64,000 bases of DNA from RPQJ01 sp963746325 (GTDB lineage: Bacteria > Pseudomonadota > Gammaproteobacteria > Steroidobacterales > Steroidobacteraceae), in NCBI GenBank assembly GCA_963746325.1, contig CAVVBC010000003.1, forward strand, positions 104,444 to 168,443. Reading direction: 5' to 3'. The notes beneath the pieces were generated by a model, which did no database searches, was not told the origin of the DNA, and worked only from the letters and a program-made list of their open reading frames with translations. The translations under genes were made by a program, and so were the position numbers. This document shows positions 1-7,789 of the stretch, piece after piece. Each line of letters opens with the position of its first letter. Position 1 is the first letter of the stretch.

Positions 1-64
1 TCTCGAGCAGGAACATGTTGACGCGACGCGGATTCGGCGCGCCGATCGAGGTGTGCAGCTTCAT
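1..64 (-). CDS. Glutathione S-transferase, N-terminal fragment (runs off the left edge)
   Basis: Only the first 21 codons are present. They begin MKLHTSIGAPNPRRVNMF, the usual opening of a soluble GST thioredoxin fold, with a Ser/Pro region for glutathione followed by an Arg-Arg-Val helix. A good ribosome binding site (AAGGAG) lies about 8 bases upstream of the ATG. The gene follows another GST on the same strand by about 20 bases, so the two are probably co-transcribed. The fold assignment rests on the N-terminus alone. Confidence 0.7.
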   Translation of the reverse strand, partial: MKLHTSIGAPNPRRVNMFLLE

Positions 65-87
65 TGGGGCGTTCTCCTTCGTGCCTG

Positions 88-805
88 CTACTTCGCGCCG
101 GTGTCGTTGCGCCGCGCCCGTGACGACCATCTTGCGCGCCTCCTCGACGAACTGGCGCGCCTTGTCGCTGTCGTCTTCGTTACCGGTCAGCTTCGACGGC
201 GGCATCAGGATGCCTTGCTGCACCGCGGGACGTTGCCGGATCTGTTCCACCCAGCGCGTGAGGTGCGGCAGGTCGTCGAACGGCACACCCGACCACTTGC
301 GATGTCCGTACCCAGGCCCAGTTGGCGATGTCGGCGATCGAGTAGTCGCCGGCGAGGTATTCGTGGTCGCGCCAGGTGACCGTCGAGCACCGTGAACAGC
401 CGCTTCACCTCGGCCTGGTAGCGGTCGATCGCGGGCTGGATCTTCTCGGGAAAGTAGCGGAAGAACACGTTGGCCTGGCCCATCATCGGGCCGACGCCGC
501 CCATCTGGAACATCAGCCACTGCAGGACGAGCGAGCGGCCCTTGGCGTCGGCGGGCATGCAGCCGGCCGGTCTTCTCGGCGAGGTAGATCAGGATCGCGC
601 CCGATTCGAACACGGCGAAGTCGCCGGCATCGTGATCGATGATCGCCGGGATGCGGCCGTTGGGATTGATCGCCAGGAACCACGGCTCCTTCTGTTCCGC
701 CCTGGTGAAGTCCAGCACGCGCATGTCGTACGGCAGCGCGAGTTCTTCGAGCGCGATGGAAACCTTGTGCCCGTTGGGCGTGGCGGCCGTAAACAGTTCG
801 ATCAT
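88..805 (-). CDS. Glutathione S-transferase, YghU/YfcG-like disulfide-bond oxidoreductase (frameshifted)
   Basis: The protein starts MIELFTAATPNGHKVSIALE and carries the thioredoxin-fold features FLAINPNGRIPAI and ESGAILIYLAEKTGRL, then the YghU-type stretch LVLQWLMFQMGGVGPMMGQ and an all-helical C-terminal domain. These are typical of the glutathione-dependent disulfide reductases YghU and YfcG. The reading frame changes near 556-562, again near 375, and at least once more before the TAG at 88-90. Conserved sequence continues across each break, so I treat it as one gene of about 235 residues with sequencing indels. The alternative is a genuine pseudogene. It probably forms an operon with the GST that starts at 64. 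Confidence 0.75.
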
Positions 806-868
806 GCAGGACTCCAGCAGGTGCCGGGTGACGGCTGCGTGAAAGTTAAGATTATCGCGCGCGCGCGG

Positions 869-1658
869 TCAGGGGCTGCGCGCTGCGCCAGGCGCCTGGG
901 CGTCCTGGAGCGCTGCCAGTGCGCGCTCGAGCACGACCACGTCGCCGCTGATGTTCGCGCGCGCAGAAAAAACCTCTGAATACTGGTAGCGCAGCTCGGC
1001 CTGAATTCCAGCGTCAGCCCGCAGCGCGGCCGCCGTCTCCTCGATCACATCCGCGGCGACATCAAGATTGCATTCGTCCATGAAGCCGACGATCACCTGC
1101 GCGTCATCGCGGACGTCGCTGCAGCCCGCGCGCAGTGCCTTCTGCAGGTCCAGCGGGATGATGGTGCGTACGCGGTGTCGATAGGCGGAGTGGGATATCG
1201 AATCGAAGACGAGACGCGCCGTGTCGGCGGCGTAGTAATCCGTGACGCCACTTTCAAGCGCCACGCGCGGCAGCAAGCCGGTGTCGCCGGAGGAGACGAT
1301 CTCGTCCCAGGTCGCGCGCGTCTGCGGCGCGAAGTTGATCTCGCTGGCCCGGTAGGCGCTGACGACCAGGTCCTTGGCATCGGACCGGGGATCGGCGAGC
1401 AGTGCGTTCGTGCGCTCGACGCTTTCCAGCACCGCACCGAAATAGACGGCGAGCGCGCGACGCGCGACCAGGTCCTTGCCAAGGTCCGCCGTCAGTCGCT
1501 CGGCATAGGCCCGCCCCAGGCGCTTGTCGGCTTCGCGTTCATTCCAGTTCGCGACCTGGATACCGACAGAAGACACCGACCACGACGATCACGAAGTCGA
1601 TCGCGATCGCGGTCCATTCCTGCCTGCGGAAATGCCCGATGACGCGGCGCAGGATCAT
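869..1658 (-). CDS. Inner-membrane protein of unknown function (frameshifted near start)
   Basis: I do not recognise a named family. The N-terminus (start at 1658) reads MILRRVIGHFRRQEW followed by a single hydrophobic helix (AIDFVIVVVGVF), then GIQVANWNE. This membrane-anchor plus VANWNE pattern recurs in uncharacterised proteobacterial proteins. A one-base shift near 1570 separates the anchor from the remaining ~230 residues, which are predicted mostly helical and acidic and lack a visible catalytic motif. The C-terminus ends in a low-complexity Ala/Pro tail. Its topology should be a short cytoplasmic N-terminus, one membrane span and a periplasmic domain. It appears monocistronic. Confidence 0.6.
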
Positions 1659-1858
1659 GGCCCGGACGTTCCCCCTTCAAGATTCAGCGCCGGCGAAGCG
1701 CCGACGGCGTGACGGAGCGTACTTGCAAGCAGTGGCACTGTCGACCAGGCAGGGTTCATGGGCGGCGATGCGCTGAACCGTGCGTGTGGAGCGGTGAACG
1801 ACACAGCTGCGCGCGGACGACAGCGAGTACATTGGCAGCCGTCCGTGGAGGGAATGCG

Positions 1859-2062
1859 ATGCTCAAGTTCCTGCTGTGGCTGCTGCTGTTCGTGTTCTGC
1901 TGGCCGCTCGCCATCCTGGCCGTGCTGCTGTGGCCGCTGGCCTGGCTGATCACGCTGCCGTTCCGGTTGATCGGCATCGTGGTCGAAGGCGTCTTCGCGT
2001 TCCTGCGTTCGGTGGTGTTGTTGCCGGCCCGGGTGCTGGGCGGCGGCCCGGGGCACGCCTGA
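1859..2062 (+). CDS. Small hydrophobic membrane protein, 67 aa
   Basis: The protein begins MLKFLLWLLLFVFCWP and is almost entirely hydrophobic, with two likely membrane helices (residues about 3-32 and 36-57) and a short Gly-rich tail. A strong GGAGGG lies just upstream of the ATG. It is not assigned to a named family; similar tiny Trp/Leu-rich proteins are common in Xanthomonadales-like genomes. Earlier in-frame start codons exist but have no comparable ribosome binding site. Confidence 0.65.
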   Translation: MLKFLLWLLLFVFCWPLAILAVLLWPLAWLITLPFRLIGIVVEGVFAFLRSVVLLPARVLGGGPGHA

Positions 2063-2119
2063 CCGCTGCTCGCGGGCCCGGCTCGCCGGGTGAGCCCGGC
2101 GCTGGCCTACGCTCGCCGG

Positions 2120-2369
2120 ATGATCGACCTGGGGTCCATTGCCGGCCTGCTGGCGCGTCAGCACGAGCTGCACGCGTACTGCTGCCGTTGTGATCGGTGG
2201 CGGGTGCTGGATCTCGCCCAGATGGTGCGTCAGGGCAGGGGAGACGTTGCGCCTGCCGTTGCGTGTGCGGTGCCGTGACTGCGGCGCGGCGGGGCAGTTG
2301 CAGGTCCGGCCGCCGATGCCGGCGCGAGGATCAGTCGGCTGGATCGTCAGCCCGAGCGTGACGATTTGA
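2120..2369 (+). CDS. Small zinc-ribbon protein (frameshifted)
   Basis: Two frames joined by a shift near 2240 give about 82 residues: MIDLGSIAGLLARQHELHAY, then CCRCDRW, and after the shift RVRCRDCG. The two CxxC-type pairs about 40 residues apart, each followed by aromatic or basic residues, are a zinc-ribbon arrangement that would bind one Zn. No enzyme motif is present. Such proteins are usually annotated as hypothetical. The frameshift assumption is supported by the second CxxC pair appearing only in the shifted frame. Confidence 0.5.
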
Positions 2370-2436
2370 GCGGCGGCGTGGCTTGCTGGTGTCCTGGACC
2401 GGCCGAAATGCGCGATACGTGCCTGTCGACGGTCGT

Positions 2437-2556
2437 TTACCGCTCCGTGCCCGGCCGCATGGCGCACGGCATGTCGTCCTTCGCCATCAGCGACAGGCTG
2501 ATTGCAAGCACTCCGAAAAACACGCCCGCGAAGAAGGCAACGATCAACCAGAGCAT
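2437..2556 (-). CDS. Tiny membrane protein, 39 aa
   Basis: The protein opens MLWLIVAFFAGVFFGVLAIS, giving one membrane helix with Gly residues on one face, followed by a short polar tail (KDDMPCAMRPGTER). An AAGGA motif lies about 9 bases before the ATG at 2556. The opening resembles the DUF3789-type one-helix proteins (a few dozen residues, W/F-Gly pattern), but the match is by eye only. It sits upstream of the tRNA-Leu gene on the opposite strand. Confidence 0.55.
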   Translation of the reverse strand: MLWLIVAFFAGVFFGVLAISLSLMAKDDMPCAMRPGTER

Positions 2557-2785
2557 TTGCTGTTTCCTTGTCGCATTACCGCTGGCATGTCCAGACGACA
2601 CCGTAAGCAACTCGGAGTGACAATAGACGCTGCCGCAGGCGATGTAGGTACGCTGGCGCACATAGAGCGGCGCTGTACGGGTGCAATGGTCGTTGCAACC
2701 GGCGGCTGGCGAACGCCCGGTTGCCTGCCGAGGCTGTGTCCGGAAACGGTGCGCAGCATTTCCGTGACGGCTAGACTGCGCGCGG

Positions 2786-2872
2786 GCCCCGGTGGCGAAA
2801 TTGGTATCCGCAACAGACTTAAAATCTGTCGGCCGCAAGGCCATGCCGGTTCGACTCCGGCCCGGGGCACCA
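2786..2872 (+). tRNA. tRNA-Leu (anticodon UAA)
   Basis: The acceptor stem GCCCCGG pairs with CCGGGGC and is followed by discriminator A and an encoded CCA (2870-2872). The anticodon stem ACAGA/TCTGT encloses the loop CTTAAAA, giving anticodon TAA. A long variable arm (CGGCCGCAAGGCC) marks a class II tRNA, and the T arm contains GGTTCGACTCC. The length of 87 bases is normal for tRNA-Leu. The downstream gene lies on the other strand, so the tRNA appears to be transcribed alone. Confidence 0.97.
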
Positions 2873-2941
2873 TCTCGACCAGGCTGCCGCTTTGCATACA
2901 GACCGGAGCGGCGCGTCTGGAGAGTGACGGCCCCCGATCTA

Positions 2942-4354
2942 CTAGGCAAGGCTGGCCGGCCGGACCGTCCCGGCCTCGACCCGATTGCGCCCTGAGCGCT
3001 TGGCCCGGTACAGGCAGGCATCGGCGTGATCCAGCAGCGTCGAAGCCGCGGGTTCCGCGTCGCTGAACGCGAGGCCGATGCTGATCGTGACGCGCAGTCC
3101 GGGTGAAACCGCGCCCCAATCCTCGCGCTCCACGACCAGCCGCAATTCCTCGCACATGCGCGCCGCGTCCGTCTCACCGACGCCGATGAAGCAGAAGACG
3201 AACTCTTCGCCGCCGTAGCGGGCAACGAGGTCGCAGTCGCGTGCCTGGCCAGCGAAGATCCGGCCCACCCGCTCCAGCACACGATCGCCAATGCCGTGCG
3301 AGTGCTCGTCGTTGATGTTCTTGAAGTGATCGATGTCTGCCAGCGCCACCGCAATGGCGCGCCGCTCGGCCCGCGCCAGGGCGATCTCCCGCAACAGGAA
3401 CTCATCGGCATGACGACGGCTGTTAAGTCCCGTCAACGGGTCCCGCGCCAGCAGTCGCTCCAGTTGCTGGGTCTTTTCATGCAGCGCCCCGGTGCGCTTC
3501 TCGACCAGGCGCTCGAGCCGCAGACGCATCTCGGCGAAACTCTTGAGTGCCAGCATGCCCGCGATGAGCACCGCGAGCAGCAACAGGAACACCTCGACTT
3601 CCATGCGATTCCAGACGATGGCGACCAGCACGGCCGCGAGCCCCGCCATCATTTCCGTCGCAATATCGGACCAGCTCAGGGAGTAGGGCGTCCGCGGCGC
3701 ACGCATCCGCACCAGGATCATCATGCCGCCTTCATTGACGACCTGCATCGCGAGCAACAGCAGCACCACGGCGGCGAGCGTCTCGAGGCCGAGTTGCATG
3801 AGGGGCACCGCACCGCCGATCGCCACGTACAGGAGGCCCGATCCCAGCACCATCAGGGTCATCAGTCCGGCGTTGGTGATCGCCGCCAGCGCAACGTCGG
3901 GCAACGGAACCCCCTTGCGCAGCCGATGCCAGGGGTAGAGCAGGGACGCGAGCCCATTGATCCAGGCGGCATCGACGGGCCCAAGCACGAGAATGCTCGA
4001 GACCTGCGCCACGCGGTCGAACGAGACGTGGCCGAAGACGGGATGCGCGTAGCCGATCGCGATCGTGAACAGGCCGAACAGCAGGAAGAAAAGCAGGACG
4101 GGCCAATCCTGCGCTGTGGCGGTGCCGCCCGGCAGGGCGAGCGCAATGGCCAACAGGGCGCCGGTGAACAGGAGTCCGCCGTAAATTGCCTCACCGGTCG
4201 TCGGGCTGGACCGGACGGGTACAGGTGCCGCGTCGGTCACGGACTGCCATTCCCCGCCGGCATCGAGTGCCTGGTTTGCCGCGGCAGTCGCCGGGGTTGT
4301 TTTCGATTCGAAGCCAGGTTCATCCCGGGACACTAGCAGCATCCGGGCAGCCAT
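2942..4354 (-). CDS. Membrane-bound diguanylate cyclase (GGDEF)
   Basis: The product makes cyclic di-GMP from two GTP. The N-terminal half (about residues 55-265) contains six or more hydrophobic helices and acts as a membrane sensor region of no named family, followed by a short coiled region and the cyclase domain. The catalytic signature is GGEEF (about 381-385). The product-inhibition I-site RDCD lies exactly five residues before it, so feedback inhibition is expected. DIDHFKNIND carries the metal-binding Asp. The length of 470 residues is normal for membrane GGDEF proteins. No EAL domain is present. The neighbouring genes do not suggest a signal. Confidence 0.92.
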   Translation of the reverse strand: MAARMLLVSRDEPGFESKTTPATAAANQALDAGGEWQSVTDAAPVPVRSSPTTGEAIYGGLLFTGALLAIALALPGGTATAQDWPVLLFFLLFGLFTIAIGYAHPVFGHVSFDRVAQVSSILVLGPVDAAWINGLASLLYPWHRLRKGVPLPDVALAAITNAGLMTLMVLGSGLLYVAIGGAVPLMQLGLETLAAVVLLLLAMQVVNEGGMMILVRMRAPRTPYSLSWSDIATEMMAGLAAVLVAIVWNRMEVEVFLLLLAVLIAGMLALKSFAEMRLRLERLVEKRTGALHEKTQQLERLLARDPLTGLNSRRHADEFLLREIALARAERRAIAVALADIDHFKNINDEHSHGIGDRVLERVGRIFAGQARDCDLVARYGGEEFVFCFIGVGETDAARMCEELRLVVEREDWGAVSPGLRVTISIGLAFSDAEPAASTLLDHADACLYRAKRSGRNRVEAGTVRPASLA

Positions 4355-4393
4355 GCCCGCGGGACCCCGATTCGCGCGGGAACGCGCGGCCGG

Positions 4394-5162
4394 TCAGTCG
4401 GCCATCGGGATGGTGCCGACCCGCGTGTCGAGCGCGATACCGGCCAATTCGTAGCCGCGACGGAAGTCCTGCACGTGCCGGGTCATCCAGGACTCGGCCT
4501 CGTCGGGCTTGCGCTCGCGGATGGCTTCCACGATGCAGCGCTGCGCGACGAGAATGCGTGTGCGTCCCTGCGGGACGCGATCGATCATGCGGCGCAGGGA
4601 AGGGGCGAGCAGCCGCGTGACAGGCTGCATGGCAAGCTGCAGCACTCGATTGCCGCTCGAGCTCTGCCAGCTTGCCGAAAAATTCGACGACATGCCCCAC
4701 GGCGCCGTCGGCCGATCGCGCAGTTTCCATGGCCACCACGATCGCTTCGAGCGCGACGACGTCGGCGGCCTTGCCGCGCTCTGCGGTCAGCGCGGACACG
4801 CGCGGCGCAACGGCCAGCATCGCCTCCCAGAGTTCGATGAACGTCACGTCGTCCAGTGCCAGGGCGCGGCCGACCCGCGACGCGGTCTCCGCCTGGTCGG
4901 GTCGGGTGACTTTCAAGCGTTTGGCACCGCCCTCGCGCCCGACCAGGCCGCTGGATTCGAGCCGGCGCAGCGCTTCGCGCACCGTGGAGCGATTGACCGC
5001 GAACTGCTCTGCCAGCTCCGTCTCGGTGGGCAAGGCATCGCCCGGGCGCAGGCTGCGCCGGAGAATCTTCTGTTCGATTACAGTCGAGATCCGGTGCGAT
5101 GCGGACTGCCGCGCGAGGGGCTCGAACAGGGGCGCCTTGTAAGCCGGGATTGCTTCGGTCAT
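4394..5162 (-). CDS. GntR-family transcriptional regulator, FadR/FCD subfamily (frameshifted)
   Basis: The N-terminal winged helix-turn-helix is clear: RPGDALPTETELAEQF followed by VNRSTVREALRRLESSGLV. The C-terminal FCD-type helical effector domain follows (FIELWEAMLAVAPRVSALTA and later RHVQDFRRGYELA). The frame breaks near 4660, in a run between FFGKLAE and SSGNRVLQLA. Together the two parts give about 256 residues, a normal FadR-type length. The gene is divergent from the acyl-CoA dehydrogenase operon, and a perfect GntR-type palindrome (5190-5202) lies between the two start codons. It most likely represses that operon and itself, with an acyl-CoA or related carboxylate as ligand (inference). 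Confidence 0.9.
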
Positions 5163-5189
5163 GGAGCGTTCCGATTGACGGATAGTCCG

Positions 5190-5202
5190 ATTGTCGGACA
5201 AT
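5190..5202. promoter_or_regulatory. GntR/FadR-type operator palindrome
   Basis: ATTGTCGGACAAT is a perfect 13-bp palindrome. Its core TTGTCGGACAA fits the FadR-subfamily consensus TNGTNNNACNA exactly. It lies 28 bases upstream of the gntR start and 45 bases upstream of the acyl-CoA dehydrogenase start, a position from which one site could control both divergent promoters. Confidence 0.75.
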
Positions 5203-5246
5203 ATAGGCGTCCGTTCCAGCCTACGCAACTCCCCGAGGACCCACCC

Positions 5247-6404
5247 ATGTTCGATTTCGACTTCGGTCTCGGCGAGGACATCGACCTGCTGCGCTCCACG
5301 GTGCGCGATTTCGCCGCCACCGAGATCGCGCCGCGCGCGGCGGACATCGACCGCACCAACGCCTTCCCGATGGATCTCTGGCGCAAGTTTGGCGACCTGG
5401 GACTCCTCGGCATCACGGTCGCCCCCGAGTTCGGCGGCAGCGGCATGGGCTATCTCGCGCATGTCATCGCCATGGAAGAAATCAGTCGCGCATCGGGCAG
5501 CGTCGCGCTGTCGTACGGCGCCCACTCCAACCTGTGCGTCAACCAGATCCATCGCTGGGGCACGCAGGCGCAAAAGGAACGCTACCTGCCACAGCTCCTG
5601 ACCGGGGAGCACGTAGGTGCTCTCGCCATGAGCGAACCCGGTTCGGGTTCCGACGTCATGAGCATGCGGTTGCACGCGCGCCCGCAAGGCGACCGCTACG
5701 TGCTCAACGGCAACAAGTTCTGGATCACCAACGGGCCGATCGCGAACACGCTGGTCGTCTACGCCACGGTCGACCCGGCAGCGGGTACCAAGGGCGTCAC
5801 CGCCTTCCTGGTCGAGAAAGGGTTCAAGGGTTTCGCCACCACGCAGAAGCTGGACAAGCTGGGCATGCGCGGCTCGGACACCTGCGAGCTCGTGTTCACG
5901 GATTGTGAAGTCCCAGCCGAGAACGTCCTGGGCCACGTCGGCGAGGGTGCGCGGGTGCTCATGAGCGGCCTCGATTACGAGCGGGTCGTGCTCGCCGGGG
6001 GTCCACTGGGCCTGATGCGCGCCTGCCTCGACGCCGTCGTGCCGTACGTCCACGAGCGCAAGCAGTTCGGCGCGCCCATCGGCTCGTTCCAGCTCATGCA
6101 GGGCAAGCTCGCCGACATGTACACCACGCTCAGCTCCTGCTGCGCCTACGTCTATGCGGTCGCGCGTGCCTGCGACGCCGGCAAGACCACTCGCATGGAC
6201 TCCGCGGGCTGCATCCTGCTCGCGGCCGAGAAGGCGACGCAGGTGGCGCTCGAAGGCATCCAGGCCCTGGGCGGCAACGGCTACATCAACGACTACCCGA
6301 CCGGGCGTATCCTGCGGGACGCCAAGCTGTACGAAATCGGCGCGGGCACCAGCGAGATCCGCCGCATGCTGATCGGGCGGGAGCTCTTCGCCGCCACAGC
6401 CTGA
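5247..6404 (+). CDS. liuA: Isovaleryl-CoA dehydrogenase
   Basis: The enzyme is a flavin acyl-CoA dehydrogenase that oxidises isovaleryl-CoA to 3-methylcrotonyl-CoA in leucine breakdown. The 385-residue protein has the standard order of helical, beta and helical domains: LGLLGITVAPEFGGSGMGYL, the FAD-binding GALAMSEPGSGSDV, WITNGPIANTLVVYA and the C-terminal QALGGNGYINDYP with GAGTSEIRR. The catalytic Glu sits in DYERVVLAGGP (about residue 245), the position used by isovaleryl-CoA dehydrogenases rather than the C-terminal position of most short-chain enzymes. It is the first gene of the operon, and the carboxylase subunits that use its product lie downstream. Confidence 0.93.
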   Translation: MFDFDFGLGEDIDLLRSTVRDFAATEIAPRAADIDRTNAFPMDLWRKFGDLGLLGITVAPEFGGSGMGYLAHVIAMEEISRASGSVALSYGAHSNLCVNQIHRWGTQAQKERYLPQLLTGEHVGALAMSEPGSGSDVMSMRLHARPQGDRYVLNGNKFWITNGPIANTLVVYATVDPAAGTKGVTAFLVEKGFKGFATTQKLDKLGMRGSDTCELVFTDCEVPAENVLGHVGEGARVLMSGLDYERVVLAGGPLGLMRACLDAVVPYVHERKQFGAPIGSFQLMQGKLADMYTTLSSCCAYVYAVARACDAGKTTRMDSAGCILLAAEKATQVALEGIQALGGNGYINDYPTGRILRDAKLYEIGAGTSEIRRMLIGRELFAATA

Positions 6405-6436
6405 GCCAGCCGACCAGATCGACGGGAGAACGGACG

Positions 6437-6904
6437 ATGCCGATGGGCGGGCTCTATTACGAGCAGTTCAGCGTGGGCCAGCGGTTCGAGCATGTGCTGC
6501 GACGCACGGTCACCGAGGCCGACAACCTCATCTTCAGTGCGCTCACGCACAATCCTGCGGCGCTGCACCTCGACGAAGAGGCCATGAAGGCCTCCGAGTT
6601 CGGCACACGCATCGTCAACAGCTGCTTCACCCTCAGCCTGATGGTTGGCGTCTCGGTCGCGGACACCACGCTGGGCACCACCGTGGCCAACCTGGGCTGG
6701 GACGAAGTGCGCTTTCCCAAGCCAGTCTTCATCGGCGACACGTTGCGCACCGAATCGATCGTCCACGAGATGCGTGCGAGCAAGTCGCGGCCCGACGCCG
6801 GCATCGTCACGTTCGTGCACCGCTGCTTCAACCAGCACGGAGTCGAAGTCGCGGTGTGCAAGCGCATGGCGCTGATGAAGAAACTGCCACAGGCGGCCGC
6901 GTGA
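6437..6904 (+). CDS. MaoC-family (R)-specific enoyl-CoA hydratase-like protein
   Basis: This is a single hot-dog-fold hydratase of 155 residues. The motif TEADNLIFSALTHNPAALH corresponds to the hydratase-2 active-site segment, where the catalytic Asp is followed by N-P and a His. VRFPKPVFIGDTLR is the second MaoC signature. The stop codon overlaps the ATG of the next gene (TGATG), so it is translationally coupled to the CitE-like lyase. MaoC and CitE-like genes pair in pathways that hydrate an unsaturated CoA ester and then cleave the hydroxyacyl-CoA. Here the pair probably stands where a methylglutaconyl-CoA hydratase would be expected; the substrate is unproven. Confidence 0.85.
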   Translation: MPMGGLYYEQFSVGQRFEHVLRRTVTEADNLIFSALTHNPAALHLDEEAMKASEFGTRIVNSCFTLSLMVGVSVADTTLGTTVANLGWDEVRFPKPVFIGDTLRTESIVHEMRASKSRPDAGIVTFVHRCFNQHGVEVAVCKRMALMKKLPQAAA

Positions 6905-7761
6905 TGCGTTCATTGCTGTTCGTGCCAGGCGATCGCCCCGAGCGATTCCCGAAGGCCCTGGCCGCCGGGGCCGAGGCCATCATCGTCGACCTCGAGGACT
7001 CCGTGACACCCGCGACGCGACCGCAGGCGCGTCGCAACGCGGCGGCCTGCCTGCGCGATACGGAGCGCAGCCGGCCGGTGTGGGTGCGGATCAACCCGGT
7101 CCAGACCAACGACGCGTTGCCTGATCTTGCCGCGATTGCCGCGGCGCGGCCCGACGGCATCCTGTTGCCCAAGGCGCGCACAGGCGCCGACCTGGTCCGC
7201 CTCGATCACTGGCTCGAAGCGCTGGAGGCCCAGCACGGCCTTGCGCAGGGCTCGATCAAAGTGATCGCCCTGATCACCGAAACGGCACAGGCCATGTTGA
7301 GCGCGTCGACCTTCATGCAGCCACCGGCGCGCGTCGTCGGTTACACCTGGGGCGCCGAAGACCTGGCCGCCGCCGTGGGCGCCTCGGCCAATCGCAGCGC
7401 CGACGGCGAGTTCGAAGACACGTTCCGCCTGGCCCGCGCCCAGTGCCTGTTGGCGGCCGCGGCGGCCGGCATCAGCGCCTACGACACGACGGACACCGAG
7501 TTCAAGGACACCGCCGCCGTCGAACGACGCGCGCAGGCTGCCCGCCGCGACGGCTTCGTCGGCAAGCTCGCGATCCATCCCGCGCAACTGGCGCCCATTC
7601 ATGCCGCGTTCGCACCCACGGCCGCTGAAATCACGTGGGCACGCAAGGTGCTCGAATTGATGTCCGGTGCCGCAGGCGCCGTCGCGCTCGACGGCCGCAT
7701 GATCGATCGGCCGCACGTGCAGCAGGCCGAGCGTATCCTGGCCGCGCTCGAACGCCGCTGA
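6904..7761 (+). CDS. HpcH/HpaI-family CoA ester lyase (CitE-like)
   Basis: The protein of 285 residues starts MRSLLFVPGDRPERFPKAL, the hallmark of CitE-like malyl/citramalyl-CoA lyases, with the conserved Arg in the phosphate/CoA-binding loop. DLEDSV holds a metal-binding Asp, KVIALITETAQAM the catalytic/metal Glu, YTWGAEDLAAAVG the second metal Asp, and FVGKLAIHPAQ the C-terminal motif. The reaction is Mg-dependent cleavage of a 3-hydroxyacyl-CoA into acetyl-CoA and an oxoacid, or the reverse. In this operon it may replace HMG-CoA lyase or serve a side route such as citramalyl-CoA; that is inference. Confidence 0.88.
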   Translation: MRSLLFVPGDRPERFPKALAAGAEAIIVDLEDSVTPATRPQARRNAAACLRDTERSRPVWVRINPVQTNDALPDLAAIAAARPDGILLPKARTGADLVRLDHWLEALEAQHGLAQGSIKVIALITETAQAMLSASTFMQPPARVVGYTWGAEDLAAAVGASANRSADGEFEDTFRLARAQCLLAAAAAGISAYDTTDTEFKDTAAVERRAQAARRDGFVGKLAIHPAQLAPIHAAFAPTAAEITWARKVLELMSGAAGAVALDGRMIDRPHVQQAERILAALERR

Positions 7762-7789
7762 CATCGCTCGCCCACGGAGAACGACAAGC

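Noticed and set aside
4320..6053. A 577-codon open frame on the minus strand spanning the gntR gene and the divergent acyl-CoA dehydrogenase
   Set aside because: Its 3' part is the gntR gene itself, and the rest is antisense to the dehydrogenase, a product of high-GC shadow frames.
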